A DNA stretch of 32,884 bases, taken from NCBI GenBank assembly GCA_013003285.1, contig JABDJY010000506.1, positions 1-32,884 of the forward strand, read 5' to 3'. This DNA comes from Alphaproteobacteria bacterium (lineage in GTDB: Bacteria > Pseudomonadota > Alphaproteobacteria > UBA6615). The notes beneath the pieces are model-generated. The model searched no databases. It was not told where the DNA came from and saw nothing but the letters and a program-made list of their open reading frames with translations. Position numbers and translations under genes: made by a program. The first letter of the stretch is position 1; each line of letters opens with the position of its first letter. Of the stretch, positions 6,769-14,395 are shown piece after piece.

Positions 6769-8256
6769 GTGGCGACGGGCCCGCATATCCTGGCCATCGA
6801 CCAGGGCACGACCAGCACACGGGCCATTCTGTTCGATCGCGCCGGCGCGCCGGTGGCGACCGCCCAGCGCGAGTTACGCCAGATCTACCCGCAATCGGGC
6901 TGGGTCGAGCACGATCCGGAAGAAATCTGGCAGGCAACACTGGAGACCTGCCGCCAGGTGCTCGCCACCGATGGATACGAAGTTGCCGGCATCGGCATCA
7001 CCAACCAGCGCGAAACCACGATCCTGTGGGACCGCGAAACCGGCGCGCCGATCCATAACGCCATCGTCTGGCAGGACCGCCGCACCGCCGAGGCCTGCCG
7101 CGCCGTCGCCGAGGCCGGCCACGCGCCCCTAATCGCCGAACGCACCGGGCTGGTGCCCAACCCGTATTTTTCCGCCAGCAAGCTGGCCTGGCTGCTCGAT
7201 AATATCGACGTCGCCCGCGCCCAGGCCGGGTCCGGCAAGCTGGCCTTCGGCACTATCGACAGTTTCCTGCTGTGGCGGCTCACCGGTGGGGCGGTGCACG
7301 CCACCGACGCCACCAACGCCAGCCGCACCGGCCTGTTCGATATTCACCGCCAGGTCTGGGACGATGATCTGCTGGAATTATGGCGCCTCCCCGCCGCGCT
7401 GCTGCCGGAGGTCCGCGACAGCACCGGCGATTTCGGTGAGACCGCACCAGACTTGTTCAACCACGCCATCCCCATCCGGGGCATCGCCGGCGACCAACAG
7501 GCCGCTTCAATCGGCCAGGCCTGTTTCACGCCGGGCATGGTCAAGAGCACCTACGGCACCGGCGCTTTCATGCTGTTGAATACCGGCGACCAGCCCGTGA
7601 CATCGGATAATCGGCTGCTGACGACCATCGCCTATCGGCTCGATGGGCAAACGAGCTACGCGCTGGAAGGCAGTATCTTTGTCGCCGGAGCCGCCGTGCA
7701 ATGGCTGCGCGACGGGCTGAAGATCATCGACGCCGCGCCTGACACCGAGGCCATGGCCGAGGGCCTCGCCTCCAATCGCGGGGTCTATATGGTCCCCGCC
7801 TTCACGGGTCTCGGCGCGCCCCACTGGGACCCGGAAGCGCGCGGCGCCCTGTTCGGCCTGACCCGCGATACCGGCACCGCCGAAATCGCCCGCGCCGCCC
7901 TGGAGGCGGTCGCCTACCAATCGCACGATTTACTCGACGCCATGGCCAGGGATCATGGCCAACCGATCCAAGCTATCCGAATCGATGGCGGCATGGCGGC
8001 CAATGACTGGCTGGGCCAGTTCCTCGCTGATATCCTCAACCTTCGTGCCGACCGGCCGGCGGTGATCGAAACCACCGCCCTGGGCGCCGCCTACCTGGCG
8101 GGTCTCGGTGCCGGGGTTTATGCCAATCTCGACGAGATCGCGGATCTGTGGCGGCATGAACGCAGCTTCGCGCCAGCAATGGACGACAATAGCCGCGCCG
8201 CCCTGCTTTCCGGCTGGCGCGACGCTATATCACGGCTCACCGGTCTTGCGCCGTGA
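6769..8256 (+). CDS. glpK: Glycerol kinase
   Basis: This 495-residue FGGY-family kinase phosphorylates glycerol to sn-glycerol 3-phosphate with ATP. The N-terminal ILAIDQGTTSTRAILFD, the ITNQRETTILWDR block, the GDQQAASIGQ and KSTYGTGAFMLLNTG segments, and the C-terminal FTGLGAPHWDP and RIDGGMAAND are typical of GlpK rather than other FGGY sugar kinases. The start is GTG, one base after the amidase stop. No Shine-Dalgarno is seen, so translation may depend on coupling with the amidase. No glpF or glpD is nearby, which is unusual for a glycerol locus. Confidence 0.93.
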   Translation: MATGPHILAIDQGTTSTRAILFDRAGAPVATAQRELRQIYPQSGWVEHDPEEIWQATLETCRQVLATDGYEVAGIGITNQRETTILWDRETGAPIHNAIVWQDRRTAEACRAVAEAGHAPLIAERTGLVPNPYFSASKLAWLLDNIDVARAQAGSGKLAFGTIDSFLLWRLTGGAVHATDATNASRTGLFDIHRQVWDDDLLELWRLPAALLPEVRDSTGDFGETAPDLFNHAIPIRGIAGDQQAASIGQACFTPGMVKSTYGTGAFMLLNTGDQPVTSDNRLLTTIAYRLDGQTSYALEGSIFVAGAAVQWLRDGLKIIDAAPDTEAMAEGLASNRGVYMVPAFTGLGAPHWDPEARGALFGLTRDTGTAEIARAALEAVAYQSHDLLDAMARDHGQPIQAIRIDGGMAANDWLGQFLADILNLRADRPAVIETTALGAAYLAGLGAGVYANLDEIADLWRHERSFAPAMDDNSRAALLSGWRDAISRLTGLAP

Positions 8257-8301
8257 GGTGATTGCGTTTCCAATAAGTCAAAATAATCGGGAGAGACGAT
8301 C

Positions 8302-9465
8302 ATGACCGCCGCTGAATCCGTAGATTTGAACGTCCAGGGCACTTGCGACCCCGCCTTCGCCGCGGTGCGCGAGGCGTTGGAGCGTAATTTCACCGACCAT
8401 GGCGAGATCGGCAGCGCCGTTTGCATCTATCACCAGGGTCAAAAGGTCGTCGATCTCTGGGGCGGCCACATGGATGCCGCGCGCAATAAGCCGTGGCGTG
8501 AAGATACCATGTGCATCTTCTATTCGATCGCCAAGAGCATCTGCGCCCTGTCGGTCCATATGGTGGCCGACCGCGGGCTGGTCGATTTGGACGCGCCGGT
8601 CGCCACCTATTGGCCGGAATTCGCCCAGAACGGCAAGCAGGACGTCCTGGTTCGCCACATCATCTCCCACTATTGCGGCGTCTGTTTCAACGATGCGGCC
8701 GAGCCCGGCGATATCTTCGACTACGACAAGATGATCAAGGTCCTCGAGGCGCAGGAACTCGCCTGGCCGCCGGGCACCAAGGGCGCCTACAACACGGTCA
8801 ATATCGGCTATCTAGCCGGCGAAGTGGTCCGCCGGGTCACCGGCACGCCGATCCGCGATTTCGTGCGCGAGAATATCTGCGAGCCGCTGGGCGCCGATTA
8901 CAAGATCGGCGTCGACGAGGCCGACCTCGGCCGGGTCGCCGATCTATCACCCAATCCCCAGGGCTTCTCCATGGGCGGCAGTGCCGGTCCCGACAGTCCT
9001 CTGATGCGGGCTTGGCGCGCCATGCCCAAACCGATGGATACCGATGTACAAAACACCGCCAAGTTCCGCACCGCCGGCATTCCGTCCTTCGGCGGCTTCG
9101 GCACGGCGCGCGCCATGGCGCGGATCTACGCCGCCCTGGCCAATGGCGGCGAGATCGACGGCGTGCGTCTGCTCTCGCCCGAGGCGTTGGCCCGCGCCAC
9201 CACCGATCAGTGGGAAGACGAGGCCGACGGCACCACCGGCCAGCACATGCGGATGAGCATGGGGTTTTGGAAAAATCCTGCCGAACGCACACTGATGGGA
9301 CCCAATCCGGAAGCCTTCGGCCATTCCGGTTCCGGCGGCGCGCGCGCGCTGGCCGATCCCGACCGCAATCTGGCGCTGGCCTATGTGACCAATCTGCAAA
9401 GCGAAGGGCTGGGCACCGGCGTGCGCACCGAAGCCATCGTCGAAGCCGCCTTCGCGAACTTGTAG
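8302..9465 (+). CDS. Serine hydrolase of the beta-lactamase (class C / EstB-like) fold
   Basis: This 387-residue protein belongs to the beta-lactamase-related serine hydrolases, which include esterases and peptidases. Visible motifs are SIAK (Ser75-Lys78), the Tyr163 motif GAYNTVNIGY and HSG (His341) in the third box position. There is no signal peptide, so it is probably a cytoplasmic esterase rather than a true beta-lactamase. GGGAGAG precedes the ATG. It follows glpK after 45 bp on the same strand. The substrate is unknown. Confidence 0.88.
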   Translation: MTAAESVDLNVQGTCDPAFAAVREALERNFTDHGEIGSAVCIYHQGQKVVDLWGGHMDAARNKPWREDTMCIFYSIAKSICALSVHMVADRGLVDLDAPVATYWPEFAQNGKQDVLVRHIISHYCGVCFNDAAEPGDIFDYDKMIKVLEAQELAWPPGTKGAYNTVNIGYLAGEVVRRVTGTPIRDFVRENICEPLGADYKIGVDEADLGRVADLSPNPQGFSMGGSAGPDSPLMRAWRAMPKPMDTDVQNTAKFRTAGIPSFGGFGTARAMARIYAALANGGEIDGVRLLSPEALARATTDQWEDEADGTTGQHMRMSMGFWKNPAERTLMGPNPEAFGHSGSGGARALADPDRNLALAYVTNLQSEGLGTGVRTEAIVEAAFANL

Positions 9466-9478
9466 GTCACAATAATAA

Positions 9479-9599
9479 CCCTCTCCCATAGGGAGAGGGT
9501 GGCGAGCGAACGCGAGCGGGTGAGGGGTTACAAACGGCGGCGTGTTTCCTGAATCCACCTTACCCCCTCACCCCAACCCCTCTCCCCAAAGGAGAGGGG
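9479..9599. repeat. Inverted-repeat element with two hairpins (REP/MITE-like)
   Basis: A perfect 9-bp hairpin at 9479-9499 (CCCTCTCCC with GGGAGAGGG, ATA loop) and a second 9-bp hairpin at 9577-9599 frame a central part with GTGTTTCCTG. Both inner arms carry GTGAGGGG-type sequence in inverted orientation. The element fills the convergent gap between the serine hydrolase and nadC and may serve as a two-way terminator. It is related to the element at 28369-28487. Confidence 0.8.
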
Positions 9600-9641
9600 C
9601 TTTGCGGCATCCCTGCCATTAATCCGTAGCGAAGAGGTTTA

Positions 9642-10499
9642 TTACGGCTCGAAATCGAGGCTGACGTCCCAGTTGGTGACGCTGTGGGTGAGCCAGCCCA
9701 GTGAAATCAGATCGACGCCGCTGGCCGCCACATCGGCGACGGTTTGCGGCGTGATGCCGCCCGAGGCCTCGGTGACCACCCTTCCATCGACCAAAGCAAC
9801 GGCCTCGGCCAGCATCGCCGGCGCCATATTGTCGAGCAGCACCGCATCCACATCGAGGCCGAGCGCCTCTTCCAGCTCGGCCATTGTATCGACCTCGACC
9901 TCCAGCTTGACCATGTGACCGAGGCGCTGGCGTACCCGCTCGATTGCCGGCGCCACGCCACCCGCCATGACCCGGTGATTGTCCTTGATCAGCACCCCGT
10001 CGCCGAGGCCGAAGCGATGATTGACCCCGCCGCCGGCGCGCACGGCGTATTTGTCCAGCAGGCGCAGACCCGGCGCGGTCTTGCGGGTACACACGATCCG
10101 CGCCTTGTGATCGCCGACCGCCACGGTCAAATCGCGGGTCGTGGTGGCGATGCCCGACATGCGGCCCAAAAGGTTCAACGCCGTGCGCTCGCCACTGAGC
10201 AGCACCCGCGCCGCGCCGGAGACCACCGCCAGGGTCGCGCCGGCCTGAACATCCTCGCCGTCGCGGTGGCCATATTCCACACTGATTGCTGGATCGAGGG
10301 CGGTAAACGCCGCCAAGGCCACCTCGAGGCCGGCCACCCGGCCACCGCTACGCGCGACAATGCCGGCGCTGGCCCGCGCATCGGGGGCGACGATGGCATC
10401 GGTGGTGATATCGCCGGCCTCGCCGAAATCCTCGGCCAGCGCGCGTTCGATGATGGGCGCGTAACTAAGCGGATAAAGCGGCGGCGGTGTTTGTGTCAT
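9642..10499 (-). CDS. nadC: Nicotinate-nucleotide pyrophosphorylase (carboxylating), quinolinate phosphoribosyltransferase
   Basis: This 285-residue enzyme converts quinolinate and PRPP to nicotinate mononucleotide, CO2 and PPi, the third step of de novo NAD synthesis. Family blocks include AEDFGEAGDITTDAIV (N-terminus), SGERTALNLLGRMSGIAT, ARIVCTRKTAPGLRLLDKYAV with its PRPP/quinolinate-binding basic residues, GGGVNHRFGLGDGVLIKDNH, and LEVEVDT with the C-terminal LDNM and EASGGI. It starts at ATG 10499, inside the last 35 bp of nadB, implying tight cotranslation. It is the last gene of the nadABC operon. Confidence 0.96.
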   Translation of the reverse strand: MTQTPPPLYPLSYAPIIERALAEDFGEAGDITTDAIVAPDARASAGIVARSGGRVAGLEVALAAFTALDPAISVEYGHRDGEDVQAGATLAVVSGAARVLLSGERTALNLLGRMSGIATTTRDLTVAVGDHKARIVCTRKTAPGLRLLDKYAVRAGGGVNHRFGLGDGVLIKDNHRVMAGGVAPAIERVRQRLGHMVKLEVEVDTMAELEEALGLDVDAVLLDNMAPAMLAEAVALVDGRVVTEASGGITPQTVADVAASGVDLISLGWLTHSVTNWDVSLDFEP

Positions 10500-12153
10500 C
10501 GCGGTGGCCCTCCTGCGCGCCGGCGCGCTGTTGCAGATCGTCCAGCGTCAGGAACTGTCGCACGCCGGTCGCCGCTTCCGCTTGCGGAAAATCAATCCGG
10601 TAATGGGCGCCACGGCTCTCGCAGCGCTGCGCCGCCGCCAACGTAACCAGACGGCCGGCGAGCGCCAGATTAAGCAGCTCTCCCCAGCGTCGGACATCGG
10701 CGAGTGTCGGTTTTGTATGGCCGGCTGCCCGTTCGATTTCGGAAATCTTTTCGGCTAAATCGCCATGGGCGCTCAGAGCCGCATCCAGCCCGTCGCCATC
10801 GCGGCGCAGTCCGACCTTCTCGTACATCAGCACGCGCAACTGCGCCGTGAGGTCGGCGATTTCGGCCGCGACGTCCGTCGCGGGAACCGCTGGCACCGAT
10901 ATATCGAGATCGCGGGGTGCCGGAACCGATTGAGCGGCAATGTCGTCGGCGACCCGATGGCCAAAGACCATGCCCTCGAGCAGCGAATTGCTGGCCAGAC
11001 GGTTGGCGCCATGCACGCCGGTCGCCGCGACCTCGCCACAGGCCCATAAACCTTCCAGCGAGGTGCGCCCGCAATCATCCGTGGCGACCCCGCCCATATG
11101 GTAGTGCGCCGCCGGCGCTACGGGGATGGGTTCGCGGGCCGGATCGAAACCGGCGGCCTCGCACAGCGCCTTGACCGTAGGGAACCGCGCCGCCGAGTCT
11201 CCGGCCATAATGGCGCGTATATCCAGATAGGCCCCGTCGCCATCGACCAGGCGTTGCCAGATCGCCCGCGCCACCACATCGCGCGGCGCCAGTTCGGCGT
11301 CGGGATGTTCGTCGACCATGAACCGCCGCCCCGCGCCATCGACCAGGGTCGCCCCCTCGCCGCGCAGCGCTTCGGTGAGCAGCGGCATGGAGGCGCCGTC
11401 GGCCGCCTTGGGATCGACCAAAGCTGTGGGGTGAAATTGCACGAATTCCAAATCGGCGAGTTTGACGCCGGCGCGCGCCGCCATGGCCAGACCATCCGCG
11501 GTGCCCTCGGCGGGATTGGTGGTGCGCTGAAATAATTGTCCCGAGCCGCCGGTGGCCAGAACCACAAAGGGCGCCTTGTGCAGGGTCCAGCCGCCCTGTT
11601 CGTGAAACGCCACAACGCCGCAGACGCGGCCGTTTTCCACCACCAGATCCCAGGCGAACGCGGAGGTTTGGACAGTGATCGACGGCGTTTGAGCCACCGC
11701 GTCGGCGAGCCATTTATGCAAATGGCGGCCAGTGGCGTCACCGCCGGCATGGACGATACGCCGACTGCTGTGGGCGGCCTCACGCCCCAGCAGGATTTCC
11801 CCCGCCTGGTCGCGGTCGAACGGCGCGCCCGACGCGATCATCTCACATAAACGCTTGGCGCCATCGCGGGTCAATAAATCGACGGTCGGCGCATCGCTCA
11901 GGCCGGCCCCAGCAACCATCGTGTCGACCGCATGGGATTGCGGCGTGTCTTGCGCCCCCACCGCCGCGGCGATACCGCCTTGCGCCCAGGCGGTCGACCC
12001 GCCGGTCAGGCACGGTGTCTTGGTCAACAACGTCACCTTGCGCGGCGCCAGGCGCAGCGCGGTGACCATGCCGGCCATGCCGGAACCGATCACGATGATG
12101 TCGGCGTCCGCTGCAACGCGTAGGACGGGTCGGAAGGGCCGAATAACGGTCAT
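10465..12153 (-). CDS. nadB: L-aspartate oxidase
   Basis: This 562-residue flavoprotein oxidises L-aspartate to iminoaspartate, the substrate of NadA. The N-terminal FAD-binding ADIIVIGSGMAGMVTALRL has the GxGxxG pattern. STAWAQGGIAAA and the C-terminal GLWACGEVAATGVHGANRLASNSLLEG are characteristic of the succinate dehydrogenase/aspartate oxidase flavoprotein family. HYHMGGV and GRTSLEG surround the active site. It starts 16 bp after the nadA stop and overlaps nadC by 35 bp. The length is near the family's usual 530-560. Confidence 0.96.
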   Translation of the reverse strand: MTVIRPFRPVLRVAADADIIVIGSGMAGMVTALRLAPRKVTLLTKTPCLTGGSTAWAQGGIAAAVGAQDTPQSHAVDTMVAGAGLSDAPTVDLLTRDGAKRLCEMIASGAPFDRDQAGEILLGREAAHSSRRIVHAGGDATGRHLHKWLADAVAQTPSITVQTSAFAWDLVVENGRVCGVVAFHEQGGWTLHKAPFVVLATGGSGQLFQRTTNPAEGTADGLAMAARAGVKLADLEFVQFHPTALVDPKAADGASMPLLTEALRGEGATLVDGAGRRFMVDEHPDAELAPRDVVARAIWQRLVDGDGAYLDIRAIMAGDSAARFPTVKALCEAAGFDPAREPIPVAPAAHYHMGGVATDDCGRTSLEGLWACGEVAATGVHGANRLASNSLLEGMVFGHRVADDIAAQSVPAPRDLDISVPAVPATDVAAEIADLTAQLRVLMYEKVGLRRDGDGLDAALSAHGDLAEKISEIERAAGHTKPTLADVRRWGELLNLALAGRLVTLAAAQRCESRGAHYRIDFPQAEAATGVRQFLTLDDLQQRAGAQEGHRDDTNTAAALSA

Positions 12154-12169
12154 GGCAAAATCGGGCTCG

Positions 12170-13174
12170 TTAGCTGTAGGCGAGCATACGCTCCACGGTG
12201 ACGCGGGCCCGCGCGGCGACCTCGGGATCGACTTCGACCCGCGGTTCCATTTTGGTCAACGCATCGAGGATCTTCGGCAGGGTGATCAGCTTCATGTGCG
12301 GGCAGAGGTTACACGGCCGAATGAACTCGACATTGGGATGCTCGACCGCGACGTTGTCGCTCATGGAGCATTCGGTGACCAGCAATACCCGCTCGGGCTG
12401 GGCCTCGCCCACATAGTTGACCATGTTGGCGGTGGAGCCGACGAAATCGGCCTCTTTCAGCACATCCTGCGGGCATTCCGGGTGGGCGACGATGACGATG
12501 TCTTTGAACTGCTTGCGGTAATCGCGCAGCTCGGCGCCGGTAAAGCGCTCATGGACCTCGCAACTGCCTTCCCAATAGATCACTTCCACGTCGGTCTGAC
12601 TGGCGATGTAGCGGGCAAGATATTGATCGGGCAGGCAGATCACCTTGTCGGTGCCCAATGATTCGACGATCTTCACCGCATTGCCCGAGGTGATGCAGAC
12701 ATCGGACTCGGCCTTCACATCGGCCGACGTGTTGACGTAGGTCACCACCGGCACGCCGGGATATTTCTCGCGCAGCAAGCGCACATCGGCAGCGGTGATC
12801 GAAGATGCCAGGGAACAACCGGCCGCCATGTCGGGCATCAGCACGGTTTTCTCCGGGCTCAGCAGTTTCGCCGTCTCGGCCATGAAGTGAACGCCGGCCA
12901 GGACGATGACATCGGCATCGGTTTCCGCCGCCTTGCGCGCCAGCGCCAGGGAATCGCCGACGATATCGGCGACGCCGTGGAAAATCTCCGGCGTCATGTA
13001 ATTATGGGCCAGAATAACCGCGTTGCGCTCGGCCTTGAGCTTGTTGATCGCATCCACATAGGGCGCGTGGACCGGCCACTCGAACTCAGGGATAACCGAC
13101 TTCACCCGCTCGTAGATGGGTTGGGTGGCGGCGGCGACGGCCGGTGTGTATTCCAGCTCTGCTACGTTGCTCAT
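12170..13174 (-). CDS. nadA: Quinolinate synthase, [4Fe-4S]-dependent
   Basis: This 334-residue enzyme condenses iminoaspartate with dihydroxyacetone phosphate to quinolinate. Probable cluster ligands are Cys120 in MAAGCSLASS, Cys205 in WEGSCEVHERF, and one of Cys288/Cys291 in RPCNLCPHMK. Other family blocks are ILAHNYMTPEI, VHFMAETAKLL and TECSMSDNV. It is the first gene of nadABC and stands behind a promoter carrying two inverted-repeat operators, so it is the regulated entry point. GAGGAC lies upstream of its ATG. Confidence 0.96.
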   Translation of the reverse strand: MSNVAELEYTPAVAAATQPIYERVKSVIPEFEWPVHAPYVDAINKLKAERNAVILAHNYMTPEIFHGVADIVGDSLALARKAAETDADVIVLAGVHFMAETAKLLSPEKTVLMPDMAAGCSLASSITAADVRLLREKYPGVPVVTYVNTSADVKAESDVCITSGNAVKIVESLGTDKVICLPDQYLARYIASQTDVEVIYWEGSCEVHERFTGAELRDYRKQFKDIVIVAHPECPQDVLKEADFVGSTANMVNYVGEAQPERVLLVTECSMSDNVAVEHPNVEFIRPCNLCPHMKLITLPKILDALTKMEPRVEVDPEVAARARVTVERMLAYS

Positions 13175-13202
13175 AGCTGAGTCCTCATGACGTTTGTTTC
13201 AT

Positions 13203-13223
13203 ATATACTCATATTGAGCATAT
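13203..13223. promoter_or_regulatory. Candidate NadQ operator O2 (downstream of the nadA -10)
   Basis: This is a 21-bp inverted repeat with half-sites ATATACTCA and TGAGCATAT around a TAT centre, matching at 8 of 9 positions. CTC and GAG are separated by 5 bp, the same geometry as in O1. It begins directly after the predicted -10, where a bound repressor would block transcription start. Assignment to NadQ rests on the adjacent nadQ gene and on the known regulation of nadABC by this family. Confidence 0.7.
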
Positions 13224-13252
13224 TTATATAATGCTCTCACGGAGCATATCAA
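13223..13252 (-). promoter_or_regulatory. Predicted sigma70-type promoter of nadABC
   Basis: On the minus strand TTGATA (13252-13247) and TATAAA (13228-13223) are separated by 18 bp. Transcription would begin near 13215, about 40 bp before the nadA start codon. The promoter is embedded between two matching operators. Confidence 0.55.
13229..13249. promoter_or_regulatory. Candidate NadQ operator O1 (in the nadA promoter spacer)
   Basis: Half-sites TAATGCTC and GAGCATAT flank a 5-bp centre; ATGCTC and GAGCAT pair perfectly. The geometry CTC-N5-GAG equals that of O2. The site covers the spacer and touches the -35 of the predicted nadA promoter. Confidence 0.7.
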
Positions 13253-13299
13253 GGTGTCAAGGCTAATACCTTAGGGGGACGGGAATTTGGGCGCGGCGA

Positions 13300-14301
13300 T
13301 CAGCCGATGATGCGCGCTGCGGGCAGGCCAACGCCCGATGCGGGGCGTTCGCTCAGCACTTCACGACGGAAGCGGAACAGCTCGGCCGGGCGGCCCCGGC
13401 TCTGACTGTCCCGCTGACCGGTCGGCTCGACCAATCCGCCGTTGATGACCAACCGGCGGAAATTCTGCTTATGCAGCCGCACGCCCCCTAACGCCTCGAC
13501 CACCCGCTGCAACTGCAGCAGGGTAAATGTCGGGGGCAAGAGGTCGAAGACCACCGGGCGGTATTTCAACTTGCCGCGGATGCGGCCCAGCGCCGTGGCG
13601 AGCACCCGGCGATTGTCGAGCGCCATGGGCGTGCCCAGCCGTTCGGCGGTTTCCACGGTTTCGGCATCCGGCTGGGGCGCCGGCTCGCCCGAGATCGCCG
13701 CCCGGATCTGCGCATCGCGGAGCGCTTCGCCGATCATGCCGGCCTCGTAGAGCAGCTCGTAGCGCTCCAGCACCCGTTCGAAATCCCACGGCGCCGCTTC
13801 GGTGCCGAACGCAATGGAGAGCCGTTCCTGATAGTTTTGCCGTTCGTCCTGATCGCTGATCTGCGCGATCCAATTTTGCAGCTGGGGCCGGATCGCCTGA
13901 TCGATGATAGCGGGCCGCCCCTCGCGCCAATCCTCCCAGGGAAAGAAATCGTACCAGTTGCGCCATTCGGCCTCGCCGGCGCCCGATAGCGGCACCTGAC
14001 GTACCAGGGCGAGATAGCCCACCGACACCAGCCGCGGACCGCCGGCCTGCTCGCGCGGGTCGCGGTGGCGGTCGCCGAAGGTGTAAAGCTGCTCCACATA
14101 GCCCAGACTGAGACCGGTCTGTTGCTCGACCCAATTATGCAGGCCAAGTTCCAAAGTGCGATGCTCGGCGGGATCGAAGGGGCCGAAAGGCAGCGCCACC
14201 GGACTGTCGGCCCAGGCCTCCGCCTCGCCGCGCTGCGCCGGGGTCGCCAGCGAATGGGCGGCACGCTGCACGGTGAGGATGCGCGGCACCTCATCGGTCA
14301 C
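13300..14301 (-). CDS. nadQ: NadQ-type transcriptional regulator of NAD synthesis (Nudix-like domain plus winged helix)
   Basis: This matches the alphaproteobacterial NAD regulator family (COG4111, NadQ), which represses nadABC. The N-terminal two thirds look Nudix-like, but the Nudix box is degenerate around LGLHNWVEQQTGLSLGYVEQL, so it should sense a ligand rather than hydrolyse one. The C-terminal part (FTLLQLQRVVEAL through FRRLVINGGLVEPTG to GRPAELFRF) is a winged-helix domain. The coordinates use the first ordinary start, GTG 14301, but reading upstream in frame adds SAVIGLNAIIIAV, a typical first Nudix strand. An AAGGGAG is placed correctly for an ACG at 14373, so the true start probably lies about 24 codons upstream. 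It is followed by nadA after 125 bp holding the operators. Confidence 0.85.
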   Translation of the reverse strand: MTDEVPRILTVQRAAHSLATPAQRGEAEAWADSPVALPFGPFDPAEHRTLELGLHNWVEQQTGLSLGYVEQLYTFGDRHRDPREQAGGPRLVSVGYLALVRQVPLSGAGEAEWRNWYDFFPWEDWREGRPAIIDQAIRPQLQNWIAQISDQDERQNYQERLSIAFGTEAAPWDFERVLERYELLYEAGMIGEALRDAQIRAAISGEPAPQPDAETVETAERLGTPMALDNRRVLATALGRIRGKLKYRPVVFDLLPPTFTLLQLQRVVEALGGVRLHKQNFRRLVINGGLVEPTGQRDSQSRGRPAELFRFRREVLSERPASGVGLPAARIIG

Positions 14302-14395
14302 CGCGATGATGATCGCGTTGAGGCCGATAACCGCCGATTGCGGGCCTTGCGTATCTTTGGTTGCGGACGCCGTCGTCTTCTCCCTTAGTGCTAAC

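Noticed and set aside
8511..9491. 326-codon arginine-rich frame inside the serine hydrolase gene
   Set aside because: It is a high-GC shadow frame without motifs; the hydrolase frame has complete catalytic motifs.
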